In this document: piece after piece, positions 1 to 11,086 of the stretch
Layout: every line of letters begins with the position of its first letter
Position numbering within the stretch: the stretch's first letter is position 1
Source: Hymenopus coronatus
Lineage: Eukaryota > Arthropoda > Insecta > Mantodea > Hymenopodidae
Direction of reading: 5' to 3'
Length of the DNA stretch: 64,000 nucleotides
Assembly: GCA_030762935.1 (NCBI GenBank)
Contig: CM060900.1
Location: 393,937,632 to 394,001,631 of the forward strand
The notes under the pieces: model-generated
What the model saw: the letters and a program-made list of their open reading frames with translations, nothing else
The model's database searches: none
Told to the model about the DNA's origin: nothing
Translations under genes and position numbers: made by a program

Positions 1-439
1 TATCACTCGACACAAATATACACAGGTTATTTTAACTTCTACAACCATTATCTTCACAATTGCAGGAATGCTTGCAATTCTAACTGTCCATTGCATATCC
101 TAGAAGTGAATGCGTATCCCACTTTGTCTGGATGGCAAGATGTTTCTGAAAATTAATTCATTAAAATATAAAATGTTGTTACACTAACAATAACGTATTA
201 AGGATGATGTATGAAAAATGACCAACATTTTTTTTTTTTTTTTGATTTTGACACTATAAAGTAGTTCCATTAGTAATAAACAATATTCAAAATGTTCAGG
301 GAAAACTTCTGCCTGGAAGAGAATTTAAAAATTAAAAAGCAAAGTGGCATGCCCCTTTTTGGGGATGTTAGCAGTTTTTATAGTTTTCTTCCATGCAATC
401 TGTACACATTTTATGAGTCTTCATCCGGCAAAATCTCAG

Positions 440-1600
440 TATAAATGAAAATGCAAATGTTGATGAGACAGAAGACTGCATCATTACTGATCTATATGTA
501 TCAGGGGATGGAACCGAATAAGGGGTGCGCACCAATCCTTACATTGCCCTACGAAAGCAATTCTTGTTGATACTAGGAGTTGTTTTTGAAGTAACTAGCA
601 AATGTTGCCTGCAGTATTTTAAAAAGGAAAATATTGTAGTATAAAATAAGAAAGGAATGGCAGAAGGAGCATGATAGAATCTACAGAAAAAATTACAGTG
701 GGAGCAGTGGATGTATGGAAGTAGCAGCGTTGATAAAGATTTCTGATCGCTTTAGTACAATATACGGAAGATTGAGAAAGGTTGACCAGGCTTGTTGTAG
801 ACTTGAAAGGTGAAGTGAGTGTTGACGGAAAGCTAAGAGGATGAAAAGACCGACTCATTTATGGCACGTAAAAGAACCTCAAGCCTGATATAAGAGGCCT
901 CTGAGCAAAATTAAGTGGTCTTTCACACCCAGTATGGAATGGGACGCTGAGAACCATAGCAGTTAAAAGAGCGTCCACAAATAAATCTCCATTTTTACAA
1001 TAACTAAAATAACAAAATTACAAATCTCTTATGGTAATGCCATAAACAGTAACATCTGTAGTAATGAAGAGATGAGGAAGGCTGTTTGGACTACCTACTT
1101 TCGCACCTTTTCATCGGATGATAAACTGTAACATGGTTGGTGTTTTGACACATGGTGTAAATACAAGAAAAAATATAGTTTTGGAAAAAATTATGTCCAT
1201 AAACACTGTCTCCCAGAGGCTGTAATGATTACTATCAAGCCAAAGTTTAGAAGTCTAACTCACGTTGATCTGCTGAATCCCTGAGCTGCCGAAGAAGCGT
1301 GTACATGGAAAGACACAAAATCCCAACGAAATTCTCATCCACTCCTTTTGGAAACAAACGGTGTCCCAAGACAACATGTGATTCAAATAGCTGCTTTTGA
1401 TGAAGCTATAGTCTATAATGATGGCAACAATGGAATATTGGAGTTGCTAAAATATTTGGTATTCTCACCAGGAACTTCATACTGAAGATTTTGAAGGATA
1501 TTAATACTGTGTGTATAAGAAAATCAGAGGAAGCGGTGAGAAATATCTCACAATTTGCCTTGCAGATGAAAAAATGCAAAAGAAAGAAACAAAAAGGTAA
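440..1600 (+). pseudogene. Mutator-like (PF20700-type) transposase relic
   Basis: Decayed, interrupted reading of a Mutator-like transposase, the invertebrate family with a conserved VSxDGTW block and a C-terminal block ending in a basic tail. Near 485-515 the frame reads LYVSGDGT. At 1050-1260 shifting frames give EEMRKAVWTTYFR, SSDD, DTWCKYKK, HKHCLPEAVM and IKPKFRSL. At 1304-1330 there is HGKTQNPNE. At 1400-1600 come AIVYNDGN, RKSEEAVRNIS and a Lys/Arg-rich end. The order and spacing match the family C-terminus. Several frameshifts and stops are present. About 350 bases near 630-985 have no family match and look inserted. The middle of the transposase is missing. No terminal repeats were recognised. 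The match is from memory of the family. Confidence 0.6.
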
Positions 1601-2120
1601 AAGAACGTGCAGATGACAACAGTTATGAAGGATCCTTAACCCACGACTTAAAGTGTAAAATTCCGAAATACTTAGACAATTTTAAATTTGTTCTTTCCGA
1701 AAGTTGAAATTGTGAGGCCTCAGGTACTTTTTTTCTCTAAAACCACTGAAGCTATAATAAGGACATCTGGTACAAAGTTTGTTAAGCTAGTTACGTTTGA
1801 ATTATTGCAAGAATATTTTAGTGCTTTGTGTAACTAAGTTTACTCTCACGGTAAGTATTGGCATAAAAGTGGATATATATAAACACGCGCGCGCGCTTAC
1901 ATACATCTTAACATCTATAAATGTAAATTAAAAATCCTTGCAGAGACTTTTTATCCGTTTAAGTACCATACTTCAACTATCTATTTTGAGTATTCTGGTA
2001 GAAACATGTATCCAAGTTGTACACTACTATTAAAATTAATTTGCTGAATAAGGGTTTAAATATTAAAAAGTCAACTGTAAAAAGCATTGAATGTAGCCAA
2101 TGTTATTTACAATAAGCCTA
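1601..2120. other. no gene recognised
   Basis: AT-rich sequence with a short alternating C/G tract near 1886-1899. No ORF with recognisable content was seen. Confidence 0.5.
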
Positions 2121-2362
2121 GGCCACGCCGTGTCAGAGTGGTTAGATCACTCGCCTCGCACCTAGGCGGCCCGGGCTCGATCACAAGTGACCGCACGTGG
2201 GGTTTGTGGCGGACTAAGTGGCACAGAGTCGGGCTTTATCCGGGTGCTCCGGTTACCCCGCCATCGCATTCCACCGGTGCTCCATATTCATTACCTACAT
2301 TATCAGTGACATCGCCTGCGGTGCCATTTGTAGTAACAGTGGGCGTAAGCACTATTAAATGA
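2121..2362 (+). repeat. tRNA-derived SINE, family 1, copy 1
   Basis: The head resembles a tRNA, with an A-box-like tgtcagagtggt (2131-2142) and a B-box-like gggctcgatca (2173-2183), the internal RNA polymerase III promoter elements. The body has the motif gtggcggactaagtgg and a ccggt..ccccgccat block, and ends in gcctgcggtgccat followed by a gtaacagtgggc tail. The same blocks recur at 15020, 21913, 38713 and, on the minus strand, at 63440. The tRNA-like head cannot form a full acceptor stem, so it is not a tRNA gene. The long ORF across it is incidental. Confidence 0.85.
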
Positions 2363-4156
2363 ACATGATGTAAATATATGTTTGCCTAAGTCTCCCTTTA
2401 AAAGCGTCTAACGCCTTCTATCTAATTAATACGAATTTCAGTATAATTGATAGAAGATGCCGTTATTATACACAAATATATGCCAGCAGAAATAGCGAAA
2501 TATAATTACTGTTTCTACTCTGTTCCTCGACATCGGAAGAAAGCTAAATCATGCTTTATTACAGAATCCAAGATGGCTGTAATTGTCAGCGATTGAAATT
2601 CGTTTACCAATTCCGCCTAACTACATTGGTTACCACAGTGCCAATGTTTAGGATTAATGCCTCGTGTTGACAGTATCCCAAACTGGCCTTCACCACCCGC
2701 TCGCTGAACAGAGCAGAATTATTACTACAAGCCTCATTTCATTCCATGAACTCTTCTATTACCAACACTACAGAAGCAATTGTCGTTAGTTAATAAGAAA
2801 TTAGCTCTGGAGTAATGCAAATGACAAAACGTTTTATAGCAAGTGATCTGAACCTTCTTACTTTACTTTTGTATCACATTTAACTTGTGAAGGTGATGCA
2901 ATGATGACATTTGAAAAAAATTGAGAAAGATTAAAAAAATATATTCAACAGAATAATTGTAATTTAACAGAAATTATGTCATAAAGGTACTATAAAACAG
3001 TATTAAATAATTATATTTTTAACAGAATAACTCTAATTCAGCAGAAATTATTTACTCAATAGTAGTTTGTAAGTATGTTGCTTAGAAGCATTATTTTTCA
3101 ATTAAAAAAAAAATTAATGACGATGCCAATTGCCAGGGTTATTTCAGGGCGCCAGTGTCTGAATTTTGTCTCACAGGAGATTTTTTTTACATGCTAGTAA
3201 TTCTGCTGTCATAGGTGTATCCCGTTTAAGCACCCAAAATCATCGGTCTTCACCGGGGATTTTAACCCGCGAACAGTTTTCCAGTTTAATAAGGAATATA
3301 AATATTAATTTCCGTTTAAAAACTTATGAACATTTTATGATGAAAAGTATTTTTCATGTAATAGCTTAAATTTTTGTTTTTCAAATTGCATAGTACAAGA
3401 ATAATTTATGTGGTAATATATGAAAGCCGCTTTAGGAATTAAGGCGAAAAAGGCATATCTAGGGAAATTAATTCGGTCTAGAAACGTTCAATTGCTAGTT
3501 AAAGTGCGCCAAGTAGGAAAAACTAAATATTTTTTATCCAAACTGGTGAAGCTTTTATCAGTTTTACTAGTTAAAGCGCCATGAAATATGGTAAGAAATT
3601 TAAACCACTTGTTATAAAACATTTTTATCATTTATGAAGAAAGTTCTATAAATCGGAGCCGCTGATACAATCCTGGCAATTGACAGATTCATATAGATAG
3701 GCATGCACCTGCACATTTGTAGCTTCAGTTAACCTTTTTTACTTATGAGTCCCACTTGTTTTAAACGTAACAATATAAAAAAGGTTCACATTTCAGTAAG
3801 AAGTTTCCAACCACTTGCTATAAAGCACTTTGTCATTTGCCTCCAAATATTCGAAAGAATATATTAATAATGAATTAATACTTTTGGTGGAATCAATAAC
3901 AATAAACAAACAAACCAAAATACACTTGACGAGTTTAAAATATTTGACGCTAGTGGTTATAAAATACATAGATAATCTAGTAATGAAACGTATAGCTTAA
4001 TACATATACGAGAGCAATTTAGTAATTTGTGTTTATTTTCCGTACATAGGAGCAATAAAGTGCGTGAGGTACGAAAAATGTTTAAGGTAGCCCATGAGAT
4101 TGACTATCCGTTTCTCTGAAAGCCGTAGAGAGCTGTGACTGAATTATCGTGCAAAG

Positions 4157-4158
<2 letters not shown>
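2363..4158. other. no gene recognised
   Basis: AT-rich and low in coding signal. Around 3230-3290 a ggggattttaacccgcgaac stretch faintly recalls a reversed B-box, but without the rest of the SINE body I did not call it. Confidence 0.5.

Positions 4159-4214
<56 letters not shown>
4159..4214. repeat. (GA)n microsatellite
   Basis: About 28 uninterrupted GA units. Confidence 0.95.
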
Positions 4215-4217
<3 letters not shown>

Positions 4218-5395
4218 CAGTAAACATGGAGAAAAGTCGAACGAACGTAATTTGTCTCTCCTATGAAAATCTAAATTCAGCAGTGATTACACTCGACAAA
4301 CATCAACCGAACAAGGAGTGTATTTTACCTGACAGTAATAGGAACTTGGCCCCTGCACAAGAAAAGAAACGAAACACAAACACAGCTTTGCAAGAAGACA
4401 GTTTCTATTAGGTCTGACTAAAAGCGGTAGAGCACGAAATAAGAAAACGACTTCAAACTCCCCAGAAAAGACATAAAACCATGTGCAGTAACTGCAGGTA
4501 GATTTCAATACTTGTTGGGAACTGTAGCAGGAACTGTGACAGCAATGGGAACAAGTTGATGATTCTATGAGATAAGCTAATTCTGTTTCTGTGTTTAAAA
4601 TAATGATCACTACAGAGAAAAAGGATTTCATGGCGGAGGTATTTTAAAATTTTCACCTTAGTCATTTGTTTGTATCATAATGATTTCTTCTCGGGGTGTC
4701 AGCCAGTGCCGGGAAAGTTTCAAGTCCTTGTTTGTACTTTTAATTCTTGGTTTTCATCTTATATGTTGTGGTTTATAACAGTAAAGTCATAACAGCTGAA
4801 CTATTTTCACGTTTACTAATGTTTAGTTTAGCATATCTACCTTCAAGATGGGGAATGTAAGTTGGGGTCATATACAACCTATAGACATTATACCTATGTG
4901 ATTCTGGAAAAACTGGGTCCAACAGTTAAGGAACGTAATGGTTTATCCTGAAGATAAATTTAGCTCAGTATATCACACAGTGATCTATTTTTAGACTCAA
5001 CTGTTTTAATATTGTTACTAATAATGAATAACTCATTTTGAACAGCATTTATAAATTATAAATCTACATTACTTATAGCAATCGGAATTTTTTATTTGTG
5101 AATATTAAAAATAGGATTTTTCCTAGATTTTAAAATGAGACCACAATTGGCACAAATGCAGCTGATTCTATTTATATGTGTACTATCTATGTTTATTAAT
5201 TACGTTTTAGGGTCGGTTAACTCTGGGTTTCTAGGAAAAGGTTTACACAATAATACTGCAAGTAAGAATTTTACCATAGTAGATATATGTTGTTGTTTAG
5301 CAGTGCAAGGACAGACGATCTGATTTTAGGTCACTGGGAGCAGACAATATCGTATGCAGATACAGTTGGAAGAATAGCAATGCGATAATTGCAGC
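4215..5395. other. no gene recognised; two short unassigned ORFs
   Basis: Two ATG-started ORFs of about 61-62 codons (4226-4411 and 5135-5323) show no family I recognise. They have no flanking splice or polyadenylation context that would make them convincing. The second has a hydrophobic N-terminal stretch, but AT-rich DNA often gives this by chance. Confidence 0.4.
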
Positions 5396-5399
5396 TGAG

Positions 5400-6310
5400 T
5401 TGGAGAGTGAGGTTTACTTTATTCAGTGTGGAACACTAATTGAAGAAATGATTGATGAAGACAATGAAAATGCAGATGTGGTTGTTCCTCCCGATACTAA
5501 TAGTTTGACAAATGAAGATGAGGCAGATGATGGAGTAGAATGCTCTCGATATTACTGTGTTGCTGGAGGTTCATTTTCAAAGTGCTGAAAATAAATCTGG
5601 GGGCACTGTGGATAATGAAGTAATAGGCGCAGGACTTATGTAACTCAAGAAAAGAGAAGAAACTTTGCAACTAGGAGTCAACATACAGATAATGAAACCG
5701 ACATATATAGGAACCCTTAAATGTGAATTGTCAGCTTATTAACCTCTAGAAGAAATGAAATGAACAAATAAGGAAATAAATACGTGAGGTCACGCCATTT
5801 GAAGTTGGAGAACATTTTTGATTTGCTATAATGTGTTTGATCACATTGTGAGAGAATCAGTGTGATGCATTTTAATGCGTAACTAATGATGTAATGCGTG
5901 ATTTAATAAAAAAAATAATAAAAGGCGCATCTCTAAACTTTGAATGTATGAATATTCGTCCTATAAACATTGCAAGCAGAGATCTAAATAATTTCCTGGT
6001 AAAGAACCATAAAATCAGGCAATTTAGTGTTAGGAGAAGAGGGTCCTTTATCTCCATTAAGGATTCACATGTATAAAAAAAGGTCAGAATTGCCAAAATT
6101 TACAAATATGAAATTCAGTGTTATTAAACAAAATAGACAGTAAAATGTAGTTCTTATAACTGTTGCAGCTCTTAAACTACTTCGTATGGAGATTTAAATG
6201 TCTACCTGTGAGCCTAGCATCCCATAAAATTATAGTGAGGCTATAAACTTTGCCAATATAAAAGTGAAAAGACCGTCCAAGGAGATTACAGAAATTTTCA
6301 AGTACTGTAT
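5400..6310 (+). pseudogene. possible piggyBac-type transposase relic
   Basis: The first ORF (5400-5588) is acidic, with NADVVVPPDTNSLTNEDEADD. This resembles the acidic N-terminal leader of piggyBac-derived proteins, where a proline pair and an Asp/Glu run precede the core. A +1 shift gives a leucine-valine block ending in EVHFQSAENKS, where the family has a DVPGTFEVH-like motif. Near 5795-5880, frames read a Phe-rich helix then FDHIVRESV, like the FFDDxLIxxIVxETN block opening the piggyBac domain. The catalytic Asp region and the C-terminal RING-like cysteines were not found. Multiple stops and frameshifts are present. The call rests on short motifs and could be wrong; the alternative is an unrelated degenerate ORF. 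Confidence 0.33.
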
Positions 6311-6319
6311 TAGCTACAG

Positions 6320-6785
6320 AGGAATGAAAAATGATGGAGGAGGGTCTGTATATGTACTAAATGCCTTTCAACAGCATAAAGTAAAAAAAAAATTCTATTT
6401 TAATCCTTTTTCTTACCATACTGAGATTGTTTCTCAATAAAGTCTCCATCGATATGCATCCACTTGAGTCACGAGTTTGAAGCGGTTTCTTAATACCGAA
6501 AAAATAAATACCCTTCCATTATGGTAATTTTGCTTCTGAACCACAGTATTAAGTAAAAATAATATACCAGGTCGTCCAATAGCGTCATATTCCTCGTTTG
6601 CTGATAACCCGTTGTGAGATAAAAGAGTTCCAGTATTCAACGGGGCAATTGGAAGAAAACACCGATTATTTAGTGGCGTGTGAGCAAATAGCGCGAGCGA
6701 CCTTTGTTGCACACCTCTTGCTTATTAACAAAAACGGTGAGGGAATTGCGCTTATCGAGATAAAGACTTTACACCAGCGTCCGTA
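6320..6785. other. no gene recognised
   Basis: Composition shifts from AT-rich to GC-rich near 6640-6790, which is where the LINE is taken to begin. No coding family was recognised. Confidence 0.4.
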
Positions 6786-6934
6786 ATGATATCATCCCAT
6801 CTTCGGGGCCATCATCGATACTGCCCATCATCACTCCCTCCTGAGACTCGAGAGGGCCGATATCTTCTCTGCAGCTACGGCACCACCTACCGGCGGATTT
6901 GGCAGCAGCGACAGGAGCCACGGCAGCATTTCCC

Positions 6935-7056
6935 CAGCGGCAACGCAGTGGGCATTCGTCCCTCTATTAGCTTGCAGCTCCGACGCCTGCGGGTGCTCGG
7001 CTTCTATACAGCGGCAACGCAGTGGGCTCTGACCCCCTATTAGCTTGCCGTTCCGC
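6935..7056 (+). repeat. 74-bp direct repeat in LINE 5' UTR
   Basis: The string cagcggcaacgcagtgggc begins at 6935 and again at 7009. Both copies are followed by c(c/t)ctattagcttgc, giving a period of 74. Tandem units in the 5' UTR are common in jockey-group elements and often carry promoter activity. Confidence 0.8.
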
Positions 7057-7250
7057 CGCCAGTGTGCGAGCGGCCCCACAGACAGCTTGCTGTCATTTTG
7101 TAAAGAGCAGGAACACCCCTACTTTCCTACTCCTCTTCTACTGTCATCTTTCTTTTCATTGACCTGACTATACCGACAGACAACGCAAACAGCGGGTCCG
7201 TAAGGCCAGAGCCAAGGGTGAAGGCCATTGGCCTGAAACCTCGAGCCGAT

Positions 7251-8995
7251 ATGGCTCGCACAGGCGCCTCCTCTAAGGAGGTCCGGTCCTCTGCGGACAG
7301 CCGTAGGGCAACCGCACCGACACTGACTAGTGACGACGGGCAACAGCCAAGCACCAGCACCAGTCTACCTATTCCCTCACCAGAGACGGCCGAACCTTCG
7401 CGCAAGCGAAGCAGGACGTCTATTGGCGGCAGCAACAGGCGCAAGCCATCTTCGCCTCACCGCCTCGTAGCGGTTGAGAGTGTTCAAACCAGGCAGGACC
7501 CCACCTGTCCTTACACCATTCCTATGCCCTACTCCGACACCGACGTCGAACCTGACGGGCCGTGGATAACTGTCCACGCAGGGGGCCGCAGAAGCGGTCG
7601 TTCCTCCCCCAACCCAGCCGCACCACCACAGGGAATTAACCAACCCCCAACCCAAGGGGGGCGAAAAATCCCGCCTATAGTTGCCGACGCTTTCCGCAAC
7701 CACGTTGTGGTAATGAGAAAGCTGGCAACGAAGCTTAGGGGCCCCTTCGAGGCCCGGCGGAAGCAAAGGAAAGTCCACCTCCATACCTCCTCGGAAAGGG
7801 ATTTCGAGGCAGCGAAGGCAGTACTACGGGACGAACAAATCCCGTTCTACAGCTACTCGCTGCAGCGGCCCTACGTGGAGCGTAGGATAATTCGGGGCCT
7901 TCACTCCGACTGCACCCCTGAGGATGTCAAGGCGGCTCTTCAGGACGAGTACAACATCACCCCTACCTCCGTGGCACGTCTCAGTAAGACGGTGGCAACA
8001 GACGACGGCACTCAGCGAGTGCCCATGCCCTTATTCCTGGTCGTGGTACCAAGGGAACGCACCCAGACAGTTCAGCCGATAGACGCCGTCCGTCGGCTTA
8101 TCTTCACCGTCGTGCGTATCGAAAGATACCACGGCAAAGAAGGACCTGTGCAGTGCCATAGGTGCATGGGCTTCAACCACTCTAGCAGTGTGTGCGAGCG
8201 CAAGCTCCTTGCCTGCGGCGCGGTGAAGCCCATCTACTGAGGGACTGCACAAAGCCCCATGAAGCTCGCCACTGTGTGAACTGTGGTGAGGCGCACGTGG
8301 GCTCATACAAAGGCTGTAAGGTGCGGAAGCGCCTTGTTGAGAGCCGCCGTGGAGGCCCCCAGGAGCCAGCTAATGTGCGCCCTGGGGTGTCCTCCTCGGC
8401 ACTAAACCGCGCTGAGGGAACGCTGCGCGCCGCTGTGGCAGCAGCAACTCCCACCCCCGCAGTCACTGCAGAGATTGTGCCAGCTCCGTCCTTGACGGAG
8501 ACCCCAACCCCCCAACCTGGTCCGTCTACGTCAACGGAGGAAGCCGCCCCGACGCCCTAGACAGAGGGCCCACGCCGGACTTCTCCAAAAAAGAAGTCCA
8601 GGAGGAGAGGGAAGAAGAACCGTCGGGCGCCCGGCCAGTCGGGCTAATCAGAGGCTGCCACCTCTGTGAGACCCGAGGCCACGCCCCCAGCACTCCAGCA
8701 GCTACCAGTGGCGGAAGCTCCAGTAGCGGCCGCCACAGTGCCGACTCCAGTAGCGGAGGCTCCCGCTGCACCTACCACCACAGCGGCTTCCTCGGCCTTT
8801 ACAGCGGCCATCCCACAGGCGGACCTGGATGAACTTCAGGACCTAGCCCTGTGGTTCGGCGACCTCCTAAGTAAGGTCCTACCTGTAGTGCGAAACTTCA
8901 AGTTAAAGTACAGTGACCCCAGACTCTCCCCCCTCCAGAAACACACCCTGTTCCTCAAAACCTTGGAGCAGTTGTACCCGGGTTCCGCTAAGTAA
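7251..8995 (+). pseudogene. jockey-clade ORF1 (gag-like, PRE_C2HC and zinc knuckles)
   Basis: ORF1 proteins of this clade bind element RNA to form the ribonucleoprotein. The ATG at 7251 has a purine at -3 and G at +4; the open frame upstream lacks another ATG. The first part is rich in Pro/Ser/Arg. It is followed by a PRE_C2HC-like domain (about 7860-8140, with PLFLVVVPRE and VVRIERYHGK). Next is a CCHC knuckle CHRCMGFNHSSSVC at about 8152-8193. A one-base shift at about 8200-8220 moves the second knuckle into another frame. A third, CVNCGEAHVGSYKGC, lies at about 8278-8322. In that frame a TAG (8558-8560) and a TAA (8645-8647) break the C-terminal Pro/Ala-rich part. The frame then runs open to the TAA at 8993-8995. 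Without these three lesions it would be one continuous gene ending at the ORF2 start. Confidence 0.85.
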
Positions 8996-10341
8996 TGGCC
9001 TCTAGATCAGTTCGGAGACCATTGCGACTCGCGTACTGGAACGCGAACGGCATCCGGTGGCAACGCCCAGGCGTCATCGAGTTTGTACAATCGTACGGAA
9101 TTGACATCCTGATGGTTTGCGAAACTCATCTGGATGCTGTTACTGACTTCTCGCTGCCTAGTTACGTCACCCATCAGTCCGATCGGGTCGGCCGACAGGG
9201 TTACGGTACAGCTATCTTCATTAAGAACCACATAACCCATACTCCTGTCCAACTCCCAGCACTACAGCACGTGGAGGCCTGTGCAATCCGGCTTGCCGTC
9301 GCCGGGCTAGACGCGCTGCTGATAGCTGCATATGACCCACCAAACCACCGCTTCCATGAAGCGGACTACACCACCCTACTCAACCTTCACCCAGTGGTAT
9401 GCATCGCAGGAGATCTCAACGCGAAACATGCCCTCTGGCACAGCCGCACCAACAACCCCCGAGGCCGCGGGCTCTACCGCCTCATCAGCGGCAACCCCGC
9501 CTTCGTGGCGCACGGACCGAGAGGACCTACGTGTCATCCGGCTCGCGGCAGACCGGATGTTCTTGACATCATAATCACCAAGAACACACCATTTCATCTA
9601 GACCTCTCGGCGGTCAACGAGTTGGACTCCGACCATGACCCTGTCGTGGTGGATACAACCGAGACCGTATCAGCTCTGGTAATACCAGGCTGGATAAATG
9701 AGATCGACTGGGACTTAGCCGTCCTAGACCTAAACCAAACCGTGGACCCGCGACCGCGCATCGATTCCATCGAAGCGCTGGAAGCGGCAGCCACGGCCTT
9801 CTCCCGCCAACTCCTGAATGTGGTACGCGCGCATACCTACCGCATCCCATCTAACAAACCTAACCCGAGAACCATACCGAATGAACTCCGTCAGCTGCTA
9901 AAAGCCAAGGCAACCGTACGGAAGCTATTGCAGCGCTTCCGCCATCCCAGGATCCAAGCAGTGTACCAGCGGTTCAAATCCCTGGCAAGGCGCCTGCTTC
10001 GCGCGCACCGCAAAGCGGCCTGGGAACACACAATGGCACATATAAACCTGGAAGAGAAACAACCCTGCAGGATCATCCGATCCCTCAGGAAAGACAAAAG
10101 TCAGTTTCAGCATCCCATGCATGGCACCCTTGGGAGACTCTCTTTTGAGCCCCAGGATAAAGCCACGGATTTCGCAGATTATCTGGAGTCCCAATTCGAA
10201 CCCCGCGAAGACCCCCAGGACGAGGACTTTACTGAGCTCGTGGAAGCGACGGTAGACTACCTCTATGAGGAGCCCCCGCCGCCCCATGAGGAGATCCGCA
10301 TTCCTTTAGTCACCCCGAAAGAGGTCATTCATTACTTCTGA
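8995..10341 (+). CDS. jockey-clade ORF2 fragment: AP-like endonuclease without RT
   Basis: 448 codons are open from an ATG that overlaps the ORF1 stop as TAATG. The N-terminal 220 residues form an exonuclease-endonuclease-phosphatase domain that nicks target DNA. Visible motifs are YWNANGI (about 14-20), CETHL with the metal-binding Glu at 43, RQGYGTAIFIK (about 67-77), AGDLNAKH (138-145) and SDHDPVV (212-218), the last holding the catalytic His. All expected catalytic residues appear intact. Residues 230-440 match the basic linker between endonuclease and RT. The frame ends about where the first RT motifs should begin, so the product is under half the usual ORF2 length. As it stands it could cut DNA but not reverse transcribe. 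Confidence 0.85.
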   Translation: MASRSVRRPLRLAYWNANGIRWQRPGVIEFVQSYGIDILMVCETHLDAVTDFSLPSYVTHQSDRVGRQGYGTAIFIKNHITHTPVQLPALQHVEACAIRLAVAGLDALLIAAYDPPNHRFHEADYTTLLNLHPVVCIAGDLNAKHALWHSRTNNPRGRGLYRLISGNPAFVAHGPRGPTCHPARGRPDVLDIIITKNTPFHLDLSAVNELDSDHDPVVVDTTETVSALVIPGWINEIDWDLAVLDLNQTVDPRPRIDSIEALEAAATAFSRQLLNVVRAHTYRIPSNKPNPRTIPNELRQLLKAKATVRKLLQRFRHPRIQAVYQRFKSLARRLLRAHRKAAWEHTMAHINLEEKQPCRIIRSLRKDKSQFQHPMHGTLGRLSFEPQDKATDFADYLESQFEPREDPQDEDFTELVEATVDYLYEEPPPPHEEIRIPLVTPKEVIHYF

Positions 10342-10592
10342 GGACAAAACACTCGGAAGACCGTCAGCTGAAGCGCACAGTACATAGTCTAAACACTTTT
10401 TTTGGACTCAGGTACCAAAAAAAATTAATTTATGCTGGTACCTCGACAACGATTTTTTGGGCAGCACATAATACCCTTTCTACCTATGTACAGGGTATGC
10501 TTCGAAAATGTAAAAAGAGAATAGCTAACTCAACGTTAAATATTGGACATATCTCGGAATTGGTTAGCTCTATAAAAAAAAAAAAAAAAAAA

Positions 10593-11052
10593 CTGTGTAT
10601 GAAATAAATGGCTTTTTCAACAAAGTCAACATTTTTGTAAATATCACCTCTAACCTACAGGAGCAAACAAACAATGCTAATAAAGAGGGAAGCACTTTCC
10701 TGATAAAGTTATTGTTAAATTTTGTAGTAAGAAGTTCCTCAGTGCCTGGCGTTTCTTATTTATAGTACCTTAAGGTTAATACTAGCACTAGAAAGTTATT
10801 CTTTCTAATTTCTAAGAGAAATGCGTGTATTGTGTGTGTGCGTGCGCCCCCCCCCCCAGTAAATCTAGTTTTTCACTCTGCAATATTATTATTTTTTTGT
10901 TAGTCTTTCATTTCCCATTAGAGTAATCGCTAAATCTGGGCAAAAAAATAATCTATAAAACATATTTACTGAGGAAAGTGCCTTCTTTTCAATACACAAG
11001 TTTCAGTGCAAAGGAATGGAATAGGGTAAGACAAACAATGTCCAGAATAGTT

Positions 11053-11086
<34 letters not shown>

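Larger units (their letters stand above)
6786..10592 (+). mobile_element. jockey-clade non-LTR retrotransposon, RT-deleted
   Basis: A strikingly GC-rich island in AT-rich DNA. It holds a 5' UTR with an internal direct repeat, a gag-like ORF1 with zinc knuckles, an overlapping ORF2 with an AP-like endonuclease, and an A-run at 10574-10592 that may be the 3' tail. Non-LTR elements copy themselves by target-primed reverse transcription and usually lose their 5' end. Here the 5' side is well kept, but the reverse transcriptase that should follow the endonuclease is absent. The coding sequence stops at 10341 just where RT should start, and composition turns AT-rich straight after. Either an internal deletion removed RT, or an unrelated junction cuts the element there and the A-run is incidental. 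The 5' limit is approximate and no target-site duplication was identified. Confidence 0.8.

Noticed and set aside
3220..3300. Reversed SINE suggested by ggggattttaacccgcgaac
   Set aside because: Only a weak B-box-like string; none of the family body motifs follow.
7218..7250. ORF1 start at 7218
   Set aside because: That codon is GTG; the first ATG in frame is at 7251 with a good initiation context.
7377..8466. Long minus-strand ORFs across the first LINE
   Set aside because: Shadows of the GC-rich ORF1 on the other strand.
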